A DNA stretch of 64,000 bases from Ahaetulla prasina (taxonomy: Eukaryota; Chordata; Lepidosauria; Squamata; Colubridae), in NCBI RefSeq assembly GCF_028640845.1, contig NC_080542.1:17945783-18009782 (forward strand), in the 5' to 3' direction. The notes below the pieces were generated by a model that was not told where the DNA came from, did no database searches, and saw only the letters and a list, made by a program, of their open reading frames with translations. This document shows, one piece after another, positions 20,159 through 30,110 of the stretch; the first letter of the stretch is position 1; each line of letters begins with the position of its first letter. The position numbers and the translations under genes were made by a program.

Positions 20159-21154
20159 ATGCAGAACCAAAGCATGTCTGAATTCATCCTCATGGGTTTT
20201 TCCATTGGCCATCAAACTGAGCTCCTGCTAGCCTTCCTCTTTTTAACCATGTATACTGCAAGCTTGGGGGCCAATGTGGTCATCCTATGCATTGTACTAG
20301 TAGATAATCGCCTCCATAACCCAATGTACTTCTTTCTTGGTAATGTTTCCATACTGGACATCTTCTTCACCTCTGTGACCAGTCCACAATTGCTCTGGAA
20401 CCTCCTCTCTGGAGACAAGTCAATATCCTTTGCTGGCTGCATGACACAGACTTATTTCTATTTCTTCTTAGGGACAGTACAATTCCTTTTGTTTACCTCC
20501 ATGTCCTATGACCGTTATGCTGCCATATGCCAGCCGCTGCAATATCATGCAATCATGAATATCCAGGTGTGCATCCAGATCGTTTTGGCTTGCTGGCTGG
20601 GTGGGTTCTTCTCAGTTTTGGTCCCCATCATTATGATCGCCAGGCTATCCTATTGCAAGTCTAACATCATCAATCATTTCTTTTGTGACAGTGGCCCTCT
20701 GCTGGATCTGTCCTGCAGCGACACCCGGGTGATAGAGGTGATAGACTTTGTGCTGTCATCTGTTGTTATCCTCTGCTCTTTAGTCTTAACCTTACTTTCT
20801 TATATATGTATCATCTCAGCAATAATCCGCATCTCTACCGCTTCAGGCCAGAGAAAAGCCTTCAATACTTGTCCTTCACACCTGACCATCATCTCCATCT
20901 CCTGTGGCATCAGCATCTTCATCTATGTCACTCCATCCCAAAAGGAGACTCTCGAAGTCCATAAGGTTCCTGCTCTTCTCACCACAATTGTCTGTCCTTT
21001 TCTGAACCCTTTCTTCTTCACCCTGCAAAATGACATGGTGAGGCTGGTACTAAGAGACATGGTGAGGCACATCACAGAGAAGGTTGCTCATAAAGTTTGT
21101 GGCATGTTGGGAAAGAATGGACATAATAAGTGGGGAGACCAGGCAAAAGCATAA
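20159..21154 (+). CDS. odorant receptor, class II (copy 2)
   Basis: A 331-residue seven-helix odorant receptor, intact, 97% identical to copy 1. It keeps a possible N-glycosylation site (N3-Q-S), MSYDRYAAIC, the ECL cysteines and the NPFFF segment of helix 7. Replacements relative to copy 1 are T5S, M40V, S42I, I74T, S98T, I142V, T157I, L194V, R231Q and A239P, with two base changes in codon 157. A239P alters the conserved KAF.TC.SH segment of helix 6 and is the only difference at a strong family motif. The upstream 990 bases seen in copy 1 are missing, so its promoter or non-coding exon context differs. Confidence 0.93.
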   Translation: MQNQSMSEFILMGFSIGHQTELLLAFLFLTMYTASLGANVVILCIVLVDNRLHNPMYFFLGNVSILDIFFTSVTSPQLLWNLLSGDKSISFAGCMTQTYFYFFLGTVQFLLFTSMSYDRYAAICQPLQYHAIMNIQVCIQIVLACWLGGFFSVLVPIIMIARLSYCKSNIINHFFCDSGPLLDLSCSDTRVIEVIDFVLSSVVILCSLVLTLLSYICIISAIIRISTASGQRKAFNTCPSHLTIISISCGISIFIYVTPSQKETLEVHKVPALLTTIVCPFLNPFFFTLQNDMVRLVLRDMVRHITEKVAHKVCGMLGKNGHNKWGDQAKA

Positions 21155-21189
21155 GAAGGGAAGGAGAACAAGCTGGAATTTATCAACCT

Positions 21190-21504
21190 CAGTGATGGTG
21201 ACAAGATTGTGGGCACGCGAGCTGTCATCCAGCTCAGCTCCACTGCATATGCACATGTGCCCCTCCTGCTGGCCAGCTGATTTTTGGGATGCACAGGGAG
21301 CGGGGTGCATGCAGGAGACATGCATGCATGCTCAGGGGGGTCAGGGAGGCCTGCTAGGCCAAAAACGTGGGGCAGGGGGCTGCACATGCATGTACACGGG
21401 GCATGAAGACTTGTGTGGCATGCACGGGGGGGGGCATTGCATTATGAGTGCCGGCCCACGTGCCTGCTTTTGGCACACAACGAGAAAAAAGTTAGCCATC
21501 ACTG
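21190..21504. mobile_element. hAT-like non-autonomous element (right arm copy)
   Basis: Ends cagtgatggtgac and gttagccatcactg. It is the homologue of 1980-2371 with a diverged GC-rich interior. It follows the receptor stop codon by 35 bases. Confidence 0.55.
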
Positions 21505-21911
21505 CTATAAGGTATTTATAATGCTACTCTGCATGGATGAAAGTGGGTCTTCATATTAGGGAAGAATTTCATTTCTGTGCAATCCTTCCTTCCTTTAGCT
21601 TCATTAGTTTCTGAAAACTAAAGCAATAGATTTCTTTTTAATTGTAAAGTATCTGTAGAAGGTTTCATCTCTACCTCCTCTACAATATTTGGAATATTTC
21701 CTTTTAATAAAGAGAAGCTAGATATACTTGTTTTTCTTATTATTCACAATCATAATATATAATGGCCTTCTTTTTTTGCTGAATGCAATTATTTATATAT
21801 GACAATTGTTGCTATTATTTCTAACTAATCTTTTAGGGTTTCCCAAACTTTGAATGAAAGGTTTTCAACCTAAGTTGGTTATGAAAGTTCTATATATCCA
21901 TTGGTAACAAA

Positions 21912-22068
21912 TCATTAGAAATAGAATAGAATAGAATAGAATTTATTGGCCAAGTGTGATTGGACACACAAGGAATTTGTTTTGGTGCATATGCTCTCAG
22001 TGTACACAAAAGAAAAAGAAAAAAAAACCTTCATCAAGGTACAACAACATTTACAACACAAATGATGG
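21912..22068 (-). repeat. LINE-Y 3' end with AATAG tail
   Basis: In minus orientation it matches the end of the LINE at 32463-33779: 'cactgagagcatatgcacc', 'ccaatcacacttggccaata', then TTCTA repeats (AATAG on plus). It is absent from the left palindrome arm. Confidence 0.8.
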
Positions 22069-22204
22069 TCATTTGTCCATTTGTTAATCATGGACATATA
22101 TCAGACGTTGTCAGCCTCTGCATGCTTGCCGCCTCTTGTGCTGGATTTTGCAATAACCTTCCCCCAGGAGTAGGGAGGGAATGGGGATTTTGCAGTATCC
22201 TTCC

Positions 22205-22341
22205 CAGTGGTGGGATTCAGCCAGTTCGCACCACTTCGGGAGAACCGGTTGTTAACTTTCTGAGCAGTTTGGCAAACTGGTTGTTGGAAGAAATCATTAG
22301 GGCAGAGAACCGGTTGTTAAATTACTTGAATCCCACCACTG
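22205..22341. mobile_element. hAT-like MITE, 137 bp (unit A)
   Basis: 15-bp ends cagtggtgggattca and tgaatcccaccactg, with an exact 8-bp target duplication atccttcc at 22197-22204 and 22342-22349. It is nested within another repeat ending 'ggatttcaccactg' at about 22475. Copies are at 37636-37772 and 57243-57379. Confidence 0.9.
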
Positions 22342-22349
22342 ATCCTTCC

Positions 22350-22747
22350 CCTAGAGTGGGGTGGGAATGGAGATTTTGCAGTATCCTTCCCCTGCCATGC
22401 CCACCATGCCACGCCCATGTCCACCAAGCCACACCTACAGAATCGGTAGTAAAAAAATTTTTGGATTTCACCACTGTATACATTATATCCATATGTAATT
22501 AGGTTAGATAACCTAAGCTTGAAAAGACATTTTAGTGCATTGCATTATGCTGTGTTTTACTTGCTTCAACTTTTTATATGTTTCTTGAGCATGATTTCTT
22601 CAAAGGAAATTGGAATAAAATACCAAAAATAAAACAAATACAAGCCAAACTTCCAATTAAAACCTTATGTGTTTCACCGAAAATATTGCAGTATGGCAAT
22701 GGAGAAGAAGGCAAAGTTAACATGTTGGTTTACTAGAATCCTATATT
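22350..22747. other. no gene seen
   Basis: Remainder of the repeat around the MITE, to about 22475, then AT-rich sequence up to the L2 element. The same applies to 37781-38181 and, inverted, 56834-57234. Confidence 0.5.
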
Positions 22748-24754
22748 ATGGAATGGAGAATGCCTTTGCGGCCTCTGACCCGGCGCAGATCTCAACCAGC
22801 CCCCTGGTTCTCCGAGGGGCTGAGGGAGATGAAACGCCAGAGAAGACGCCTAGAGAGTGCCTGGAGATCCAGCCGTTCCGAGGCTGACCGGACACTAGTT
22901 AGGTCCTATACTAGGACTTACCTAGTGGCACTGAGGGAAGCGAAGCGTTCCTACGTTTCCTCCCTCATTGTGTCGGCAGATAACCGCCCGGCGGCCCTGT
23001 TTCGGGTGACCCGCTCCCTCCTTCATCAGGAGGTGCGGGATGACCCCTTACAGGGCCGTGCCGAGGAGTTTAGTGATTATCTATATAATAAAATCGTTCA
23101 GCTTAAGGACAGAATGGATCAACAGTGGGTAGATCCGGGTGAGGGGCTGGAGACACGTCTTGTTGAGATTATTTGGGATGGATTTGACCCTGTGACTCCC
23201 GAGGACATGGACAGGTTGTTGGGGCGGTTGAATGCCACCATCTGTTTATTGGACCCGTGCCCCTCCTGGTTGGTGCTGGCCACACAGGAGGTGACACGAG
23301 GCTGGCTCCAGGGGATTATAAATGCTTCTTTGATGGAGGGTGTTTTCCCCACCACCTTGAAAGAGGCGGTGGTGAGGCCCCTCCTCAAGAAGCCCTCCCT
23401 GGACCTGGCTGTTTTAGGAAATTACCGGCCAGTCTCCAACCTTCGCTTTGTGGCGAAGGTTGTTGAGAGTATGGTGGCACGTCAATTACCCCAATACCTG
23501 GAGGAATCTGTCTATCTAGACCCGTTCCAGTCTGGCTTCCGACCCGGGTACAGCACGGAGACGGCTTTGGTCGGGTTGGTTGATGATCTCTGGAGGGCCA
23601 GGGACAGGGGTTGTTCCTCTGCCCTGGTCCTATTAGACCTCTCAGCGGCTTTTGATACCATTGACCATGGTATCCTGCTGCACCGGTTGGGGAGTTTGGG
23701 AGTGGGAGGCACCGTTTATCGGTGGTTCTCCTCCTATCTCTCTGACCGGTCGCAGACGGTGTTGGCAGGAGGGCAGAGATCGACCGCGAGGCTCCTCACA
23801 TGTGGGGTGCTGCAGGGGTCGATTCTCTCGCCTCTCCTGTTCAACATCTATATGAAGCCGCTGGGTGAGATCATAAATGGCTTTGGGGTGAGGTACCAAC
23901 TGTACGCTGATGACACGCAGCTATACTTTTCCACCCCAGGCCATCCCAACGAAGCCATCGAAGTGCTGTCCTGGTGTTTGGAAGCTGTACGGGTCTGAAT
24001 GGGGAGAAACAGGCTCAAACTCAATCCCTCCAAGACGGAGTGGCTGTGGATGTCAGCACCCCGATACAGTCAGCTGCAGCCGCGGCTGACTGTTGGGGGC
24101 AAATCATTGGCCCCAGTGGAAAGGGTGCGCAACTTGGGTGTCCTCCTGGATGGACGGTTGTCTTTCGAAGATCATTTGACGACCGTCACCAGGAGGGCTT
24201 TTTATCAGGTTCGCCTGGTTCGCCAGTTGCGCCCCTTCCTCGACCGGGATGCCTTATGCACGGTCACTCATGCTCTGGTTACCTCTCGCTTGGACTACTG
24301 TAACCCTCTCTACATGGGGCTCCCCTTGAAGAGTACCCGGAGGCTCCAGTTGGTTCAGAACGCAGCTGCGCGGGTGATAGTGGGAGCCACACGTTGCTCC
24401 CATGTAACACCTCTCCTGCGCAGTCTGCACTGGCTACCTGTGGTCTTTCGGGTACACTTCAAGGTGTTGGTGACTACCTTTAAAGCGCTCCATGGCTTAG
24501 GGCCAGGGTACTTACGGGACCGCCTGCTGTTACCAAATGCCTCCCACCGACCTGTACGCTCGCACAGAGAGGGACTCCTTAGGGTGCCGTCCGCCAAGCA
24601 ATGTCGGCTGGCGGCCCCCAGGGGGAGGGCCTTCTCTGTGGGGGCTCCCACCCTTTGGAACGAACTTCCCCCTGGACTTCGGCAACTGCCAGACCTTCGG
24701 ACTTTCCGCCGAGAACTGAAGACCTATTTGTTTGTTCGCGCAGGACTGGCATAG
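22748..24754 (+). pseudogene. L2 LINE ORF2, linker, RT and C-terminus (unit A)
   Basis: Non-LTR retrotransposon protein, 5'-truncated: the endonuclease is missing and the frame begins in the linker. RT motifs are clear: LLDLSAAFDTIDHGILL (first catalytic aspartate), LQGSILSPLLFNIYM and LYADDTQLY (catalytic pair). The L2-type C-terminus has 'SRLDYCN', 'VQNAAARVI', 'LHWLPV' and 'APTLWNELPPGLR'. A TGA at 23996-23998 interrupts the frame; both sides are in the same frame and otherwise open for 417 and 251 codons. The same stop is in the other two copies, so it predates duplication. Confidence 0.9.
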
Positions 24755-24970
24755 GATTTTAATAGGATTTTAATTAGTTTTAATGTTTTAACATTTTAAA
24801 ATTTGGGTTTTATTCTAAATGTTTTAATTCAACCATTTGTAAAATAAATTTTTAAATTATGGTTTTATGTGTATCCTGTTGTTGTTTTTATCATGGCTGT
24901 AAACCGTCCTGAGTCCTTCGGGAGAAGGGCGGTATAAAAATTTAATAAATAATAAAATAATAATAATAAT
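24755..24970 (+). repeat. L2 3' UTR and tail
   Basis: A short AT-rich 3' UTR ends in 'gtaaaccgtcctgagtccttcggg' and 'agaagggcggtataaaa', followed by an (AAT)n tail. The stem 'ccgccctgag.../...gggcgg' is the conserved L2 end and is also carried by the SINE at 45914-46200. Confidence 0.85.
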
Positions 24971-26454
24971 ATAAAGAATGCATTAGCAAATTTCTGAAAT
25001 AGTCCCTCTTAAATTAGGATGGCATACACAGATTTTTTTCCAAGCAGTTTGGCTTTTTGGTGGCCCACAGGATACTCATGCTTCAGAGTGTTGGGTGGAG
25101 ATAAAGCAGATGTGAAATTTAATTTCCTCGCCGTTTTAAATTAAAATAAATTAAGGTGATTCTTCTTCAACAGTGAATTTAATGACTCCCACTCTCCACC
25201 ATAGTAGTTGACTGACTGGTAATTTTAAAGGTCCCTAGGAATCCCACCTTAAACAGAATTTTTTTCAAAGGATGTAATAGAAAATAATCACTTGGTTCAT
25301 TAGAAAGTACAAGTTATAGAGAGACAACCAAATACTCGTATTATTTGCAATTTGCAGTCATCTAGTTTATTCAGAGAAATCAGCAGGCATAGTTTAAGCT
25401 GTAGCAGCCTCTTTAGGGTACAAACAAGTGACATGTAGAAAATAATAACAACCTCTGTGTTTGCATTGTACACCACAGAAATCTTTGGTGAATTGTATGA
25501 GACAAAAGAATTATTGGAAGAAGACATTACATTGAAGTACAGAATACAGTAGACACCCCTCCTATCAAATAATCTTTTTTGCTAGTATACCACAATGAGA
25601 TAAACTTAATAAAAGCTGTAAATCTTTACCCAAACATAGTTACAATGTTCTTTTTGTGTTCACTTTCATATCCAGGACTTCAGCAGATTGGATTAAACCA
25701 TCTGGACTCCACACACTATGGAATATTTATAAGGATTGCAGTTCCTCAAGAATTAAGCATTTTAAATTCTATCAACTCCCAGAGCTAGCAAGAGAAAGGA
25801 AATGCAAAACTATGTGATGATGGTGATGGTAGTGCGAGATGATGTTTTCAGACCACCCAAGATCATCTACAAAGCGATCCTAGGAAAACGTGCCTTCATT
25901 TTGAAAGTCCTACTCAGGTTTATGTTTTTCCCCTCTAAACCTGAGGGATCACACAGCCCTAATGCACACCTGATTTTTTCCCAACACTTTTCTGTACTGG
26001 TTTACAGGCAAGTGGGGCTGATTCACAAGCTCATATTCTTGATGAAATGAGGATCACTATTGACAGATCTCCAAGCCACTTTCAGACCATGATTATTATT
26101 ATTATTATTTTGGCAAGGGAAATGCTAAGGTTAGACTGAAATGACCCACCCAGACAACAATCTAGCTCATATCCTAGTGAAGAAGGCTTTTAAACTATCA
26201 TGTGAACAAATTCATTTTGAAAACCCAAGAGAAAAGAATGGAAAGAAATATTTGAGATAGGGTGCTCTAGTTCCTCAACTTGATCCTATGATCTATTGGC
26301 TTTGCTGGCGGAGGGGAAAAAAGGAACTATTGATAAACTGGTGGAAGTACCCTAAGAGGTTCATATCGCAGAAAGAGCAGTAGCAAGGAAGCGCTCAGAT
26401 GCCGTGGCCATTGCATCCTTGGATTTCTGCAGGTGATGTATTGTACACCACCTG
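24971..26454. other. RNase 3' flank, no other gene seen
   Basis: About 1.5 kb of AT-rich sequence, almost identical in units A, B (40405-41880) and C (53133-54600, inverted). Short open frames are conserved only because the copies are recent. No repeat family was recognised. It includes the 3' untranslated region of the RNase gene. Confidence 0.5.
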
Positions 26455-26877
26455 TTACAAAAGCCATTCTAAATGAACAGGCAACCCGCGGACACAGCTC
26501 AGGCGAACCCTCCGGTTCATGGGACGTCCCCTGTAATTGCAATTTGGGAATCTTCCTGTACTTCTACAGTGGACCACTGGGAAACTCCTCCTGCTGTCGT
26601 ACAAATTCCTTTGATAGTGAGTTCCGGCACGTCGGCAAACTGCTATGATAGAATTGGGATGGGCATAGATAAAACTGTTTTTGACTTTGCATCTCCTTCG
26701 ACTCAGCCCCCTTCGCTGCATCATCATATTACAGTAGGCATTCGGATTATTGGCTCCAGTTTTGGGAAAATCAATGTGGCTGTTAGAAAAACTTCGATAA
26801 TTTGCGGCTTCTCCGGAGTGTACCAGCAGAAGTCCAAGAAGAACCACCAGCTGGAGGAGCAATCTGAAGATGGTCAT
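26455..26877 (-). CDS. secreted RNase A-family ribonuclease (unit A)
   Basis: A 140-residue secreted ribonuclease. Residues 1-24 are a hydrophobic signal peptide ending HSGEA; the mature protein is about 116 residues. The catalytic triad of the family is present: H34 (in SHIDF), K64 in the signature C-K-x2-N-S-F (family CKxxNTF), and H135 (in LPVHLE, followed by E where D is usual). Six cysteines (49, 63, 81, 104, 113, 128) fit the three-disulfide, angiogenin-like pattern of non-mammalian members. The mature protein has 19 arginines and is strongly cationic. I start at the ATG at 26877 because a good splice acceptor lies 16 bases upstream and the frame beyond it is a Leu-Pro repeat from the polypyrimidine tract. 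Likely activities are RNA cleavage, host defence or angiogenin-like signalling; which one is not shown. Confidence 0.93.
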   Translation of the reverse strand: MTIFRLLLQLVVLLGLLLVHSGEAANYRSFSNSHIDFPKTGANNPNAYCNMMMQRRGLSRRRCKVKNSFIYAHPNSIIAVCRRAGTHYQRNLYDSRRSFPVVHCRSTGRFPNCNYRGRPMNRRVRLSCVRGLPVHLEWLL

Positions 26878-26893
26878 GGTGGGAAATCGAGAT

Positions 26894-26930
26894 CTGCAGA
26901 AGAGGACCAGAGGGAAGACAAGAAAGGGAA
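26894..26930 (-). promoter_or_regulatory. splice acceptor and polypyrimidine tract of the RNase coding exon
   Basis: On the minus strand a long CT-rich run with CTCTTC-type hexamer repeats leads to 'ctcttctgcag', 16 bases before the ATG. RNase A genes usually have a non-coding first exon and an intron just before the start codon. Unit B has the same acceptor at about 42320 and a longer hexamer run. Confidence 0.7.
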
Positions 26931-27051
26931 GGGGAAGAGGAAGAGGAAGAGGAAGAAAGAAGAAGAAAAGGAGAAGTAAGAAACTACAAACATAAAAATG
27001 AGAGTTGTTGTTAGTTGTGAAGTCGTGTCCAACCATCATGACCCCATGGAC

Positions 27052-27247
27052 CAGAGGTCACCAACCTTTCGGACCTCAGGGACCACTAAATTCATAATTT
27101 TAAATCCTGTGGACCACTAATACGAATTTTTTAAAAAGAAAAATAGTATTTAGTGCGACATAAAAAATGCAAATAATTTTTCTGTGGACTACCAAAATTT
27201 TCTCACGGACCACCAATGGTCCATGGACCACTGGTTGGTGACCACTG
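27052..27247. mobile_element. hAT-like MITE, 196 bp (unit A)
   Basis: 15-bp ends cagaggtcaccaacc and ggttggtgaccactg. The target duplication is ccatggac/acatggac (27044-27051 and 27248-27255, 7 of 8). The interior is 'gggaccactaaattcataat'. It is inserted into the Bov-B remnant. Unit B copy at 42488-42683. Confidence 0.85.
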
Positions 27248-27297
27248 ACATGGACAACGTTTCTCCAGGCCTTCCTGTCATCTACCATCCTCTGGAG

Positions 27298-27502
27298 CAA
27301 CAGTAAAATGCTTCCGGTTCGGATTGGTTTGGCTGATCTGGTAGCGATTGTGGCGGGTGGTTCGGAGAACTGATAGCAATGGCGGTGCAAGGCTCTGCCC
27401 ACTTGCCTAGTTGTTTGTCACCCTCTGTGTATGCGCAGAAGGTTTTGCAGAGGGTCCATGCACTTCTGAACCAATAAGGAAGGTAAGTAGATTTCACCCC
27501 TG
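27298..27502. mobile_element. hAT-like MITE, 205 bp (unit A)
   Basis: An exact 8-bp target duplication ctctggag lies at 27290-27297 and 27503-27510. The right end gatttcacccctg and the interior 'gtggttcggagaactg' place it in the 13904 family. It is inserted into the Bov-B remnant. Unit B copy at 42734-42938. Confidence 0.85.
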
Positions 27503-27669
27503 CTCTGGAGTCCATTTAAGCTCACGCCTACTGCTTCAGTGACTCCATCCAGCCACCTCGTTCTCTGTCGTTCCCTTCTTCTTTTGCCTTCAATCTTTCC
27601 CAGCATTAGGCTCTTCTCCAGTGAGTCCTTCCTTCTCATTAGGTGGCCAAAGTATTTGAGTAATGAGAG

Positions 27670-28750
27670 TACGTCTACCTATTTCAAGGAACTATATGTT
27701 TCAGTGAGGCATTAAAACACTTTGCTATATATATATTTTTCCAATGTAAAATATTCCTCATGTAAAGGAACCACTCTGTTAAGCTTATACTGGATAATCT
27801 TAGTCTTATTTTGGTATACTTTTGCATAAAGATAAAGAAAAGTAGAAAAAACTATCTGCAACTCAGGGCTAAACTGTGGAATTCTGAGCCTTCTTAAGCT
27901 TGGCTGTGAGCATACAAATGTTTCATCAGCCAACTAGATTACATCATCAGGGCAAGGGTGTGTGGGGCTTGTTCTCTATTTATATGCAATAGTGCTGGTA
28001 GGGGTGTGGTTTTCAAGTATGGAGAAATTCCACCAAAAGTTGCAGGGATTATATATATATAATCAGGCAGCAAACCTCCACATTGACTTGCAGCCAAACA
28101 GCCAAACTCAGACAGCACTAAGAACACCACAGGTATGAGTAAAGTCTCAATGAAATGAAGTTCAATTCCTGGGGAATTTATAACTTTTTGAGGAGGGGGG
28201 GGAAACAGAATATAAATGAATTGCTATTGCTTTTGGGACCATGCAGGGGAGCAGCTCCATTTACTTACGAAGTTTTAGGACATCTCCATCAATTTGTAAT
28301 TCTAGGCAATTTACAACACTTTGGAATACATAAAAGATCAAAATCAAAATATAAAAAAGAGTATAATTTTATATTTCATATTGAATAATCAATATCTTTT
28401 AATTTCTCACTGTAAATTTATCAAGTAAGTAAGAGGACTCAGTTAAGGCTGAGGTTTTACAAAACTATGCAAACATACCAAGGAAACAAAACTTACAATT
28501 GTCAGCCTAGATAATAGGTTTGGGATTTTTTTTGTAATCTCCTCCCAAATATCAACTTTCATCCAAGTGAACATAGATTTAGAGCAAGGGTTTCAGGAAG
28601 CATTAACAAATGAATTAAATAATATATACATTTCATTGGGTGGAAAAATGAAGCATACGAAAGTGAGAAAAAAATTGACTTTCTGAACCATTTCAGTGAT
28701 GCCATCTTGCATGGAGAAAGTGCTGTGTACAACTGGAATATACTTTCATC
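27670..28750. other. no coding gene; possible non-coding exon at 28050-28132
   Basis: AT-rich sequence conserved in unit B (43106-44190). On plus, a TATA-like 'atatatatataat' (about 28052) is followed 70 bases later by 'accacag/gtatgagt', a strong 5' splice donor consensus. No downstream plus-strand coding exon is visible in the window, so this may be chance. Confidence 0.3.
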
Positions 28751-28759
28751 AATTCTTTT

Positions 28760-29720
28760 TTTTTAAAAAAGCATTTTTTAAAAAATAATAATTTTTATTT
28801 CCATTTTTCAACATCATATTTATGTACAACTATTATCCATCATTAAGCATCATTAATCATTAATTTTTATTTATTACTAATTCAGGCCTGCCCGATTGCC
28901 ACTTCCTTTCTTCACAACCTCCCTCTCTACCCTCTACTACTTTCCCATCCTTCATCTCCTTCACTTTACTACTTCCTCTCCTCCTTCTCCACTCCTCCCT
29001 TCTTCCACCCTATCTAACTTTCTTATTCCCCTCCTCCTTCTCTACTCTTTCCTACCTACTTTCTTCCCTCCTGCTACTCCTCTCTCCTTTTCTTTGTGAA
29101 ATGGCAGTCGAGCATCCCCAATATCATTTTAAATTTTAATTTCATATCTTCAAAAATTACTGTACATTAATAATCAATCCATGTATCATTTCCCCCCCTT
29201 TCCGCCCCTCCTCCCCCTTCCCCCCCTCCCCCAGACTTCCCAGAGCAAATACCGGGTATTATAACCAACAATCACAAGCTAAAGTATACAAAATATACAT
29301 AACCTCCCACCTTTAAAAATTTGAAACTTTAGATCCCCTCATAATAAAAATAAAGAGATAGGAAAGAATAATAAAAAGAAAAAAAATTGAGTTCGAGAAG
29401 ATGGACTGTAATTTGAGAAATGGATTTATGAAATTTGAAGGAATATACAAGTGGGGAAAAAATTGAATTTGAGAAGATGGATTAATTTTAAAAATGGACT
29501 GTAAGAAGAAGTAATATGTGAAGTTGGTATTGCTTCTTTTCTTTTTTTCTTTTTAAAAAAAAGCATTTTGATGTCTTTTTAGTTATGTTTGAGTTTGGAT
29601 TTTCCATGTTTAAAGTTACCATATCTGGATGTAAAAATCCAGTGATTGCTAGAGAATTATTAGAGAGATTCTATACCTCTCTGCTGACATCTAGTGGTCA
29701 TCTGGAATTAAGGTGAAGTG
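28760..29720. repeat. unnamed repeat with long CT- and C-rich tracts
   Basis: A poly-T/A-rich start, then a pyrimidine-only stretch of about 200 bases (28896-29095) and a C-rich run (29191-29234), then 'ataacctcccacc'. In unit B the segment is tandemly duplicated (44216-45331). It could be a LINE 3' region but I cannot assign it. Confidence 0.45.
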
Positions 29721-29721
29721 C

Positions 29722-30110
29722 TGGTAGTCCTTGATTTACAACAGTTCGTTTAATGACCATTCAAAGTTACAACGGTACTGAAAAAAGGGACCGTTTTTCA
29801 CACTTACAACCATTGCAGCATCCCCATGGTCACGTGACCAAAATTTGGACCCTTGGCAACTGACTCATATTTATGACGGTTGCAGTGTCCCGGAGTTCCA
29901 TTTGCGACCTTCTGACAAGCAAAGTCAACAGGGAAGCCAGATTCATTCAACAACCATACTACTAATCTAATAATTGTAATGATTCACTTAACAAATGTGG
30001 CGAGAAAGGTAATAAAATGGGGCAAAACTCACTTAACCAATGTCTCACTTAACAACATAAAGTTTGGGCTCAATTGGGGGCGTAAACCTGTAATTTATCT
30101 GTGGTGAAAT
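29722..30110. repeat. ggtagtcc-ended dispersed repeat (unit A)
   Basis: The left end 'tggtagtccttgatttacaac' matches, inverted, the right end 'gtaaatcgaggactacctg' of the unit B copy. The interior 'ttgcagcatccccatggtca' and 'gaccttctgacaagcaaagt' is shared with 15248-15516. It is probably a DNA-transposon derivative. The SINE of unit B is not present here. Confidence 0.6.

Larger units (their letters stand above)
17637..22148. repeat. right arm of the large imperfect palindrome
   Basis: Counterpart of 1510-15516 in reverse complement, except that 19104-19463 is in the same orientation as 7353-7729. It lacks the CR1 at 5187-7201, the Gypsy element, and about 735, 960 and 990 bases present on the left. 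It carries a LINE-Y 3' fragment (about 21912-22068) that the left arm lacks. Confidence 0.9.
26990..27665 (-). pseudogene. Bov-B (RTE) LINE 3' remnant
   Basis: On the minus strand the pieces 'SLEKSLMLGKIEGKRRRERQ', 'RWLDGVTEAVGVSL', 'LQRMVDDRKAWRNVVHV' and 'MMVGHDFTT' align in order with the C-terminal end of the Bov-B/RTE polymerase. Two hAT-like MITEs (27052-27247 and 27298-27502) interrupt it. Its 3' end lies about 100 bases upstream of the RNase coding exon, inside the RNase intron. Confidence 0.82.

Noticed and set aside
25300..25527. Conserved 75-codon frame (also at 40735 and 54053)
   Set aside because: Identical only because the copies are recent; no motif, no codon signature, no splice context.
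26878..27039. 54-codon N-terminal extension of the RNase frame
   Set aside because: It is Leu-Pro low complexity from the polypyrimidine tract plus Bov-B sequence, upstream of a splice acceptor; the signal peptide starts at 26877. Same in unit B.
28896..29099. Ser/Pro/Leu-rich 67-codon frame, conserved in both units
   Set aside because: Comes from a pyrimidine-only tract; conservation only reflects the recent duplication.
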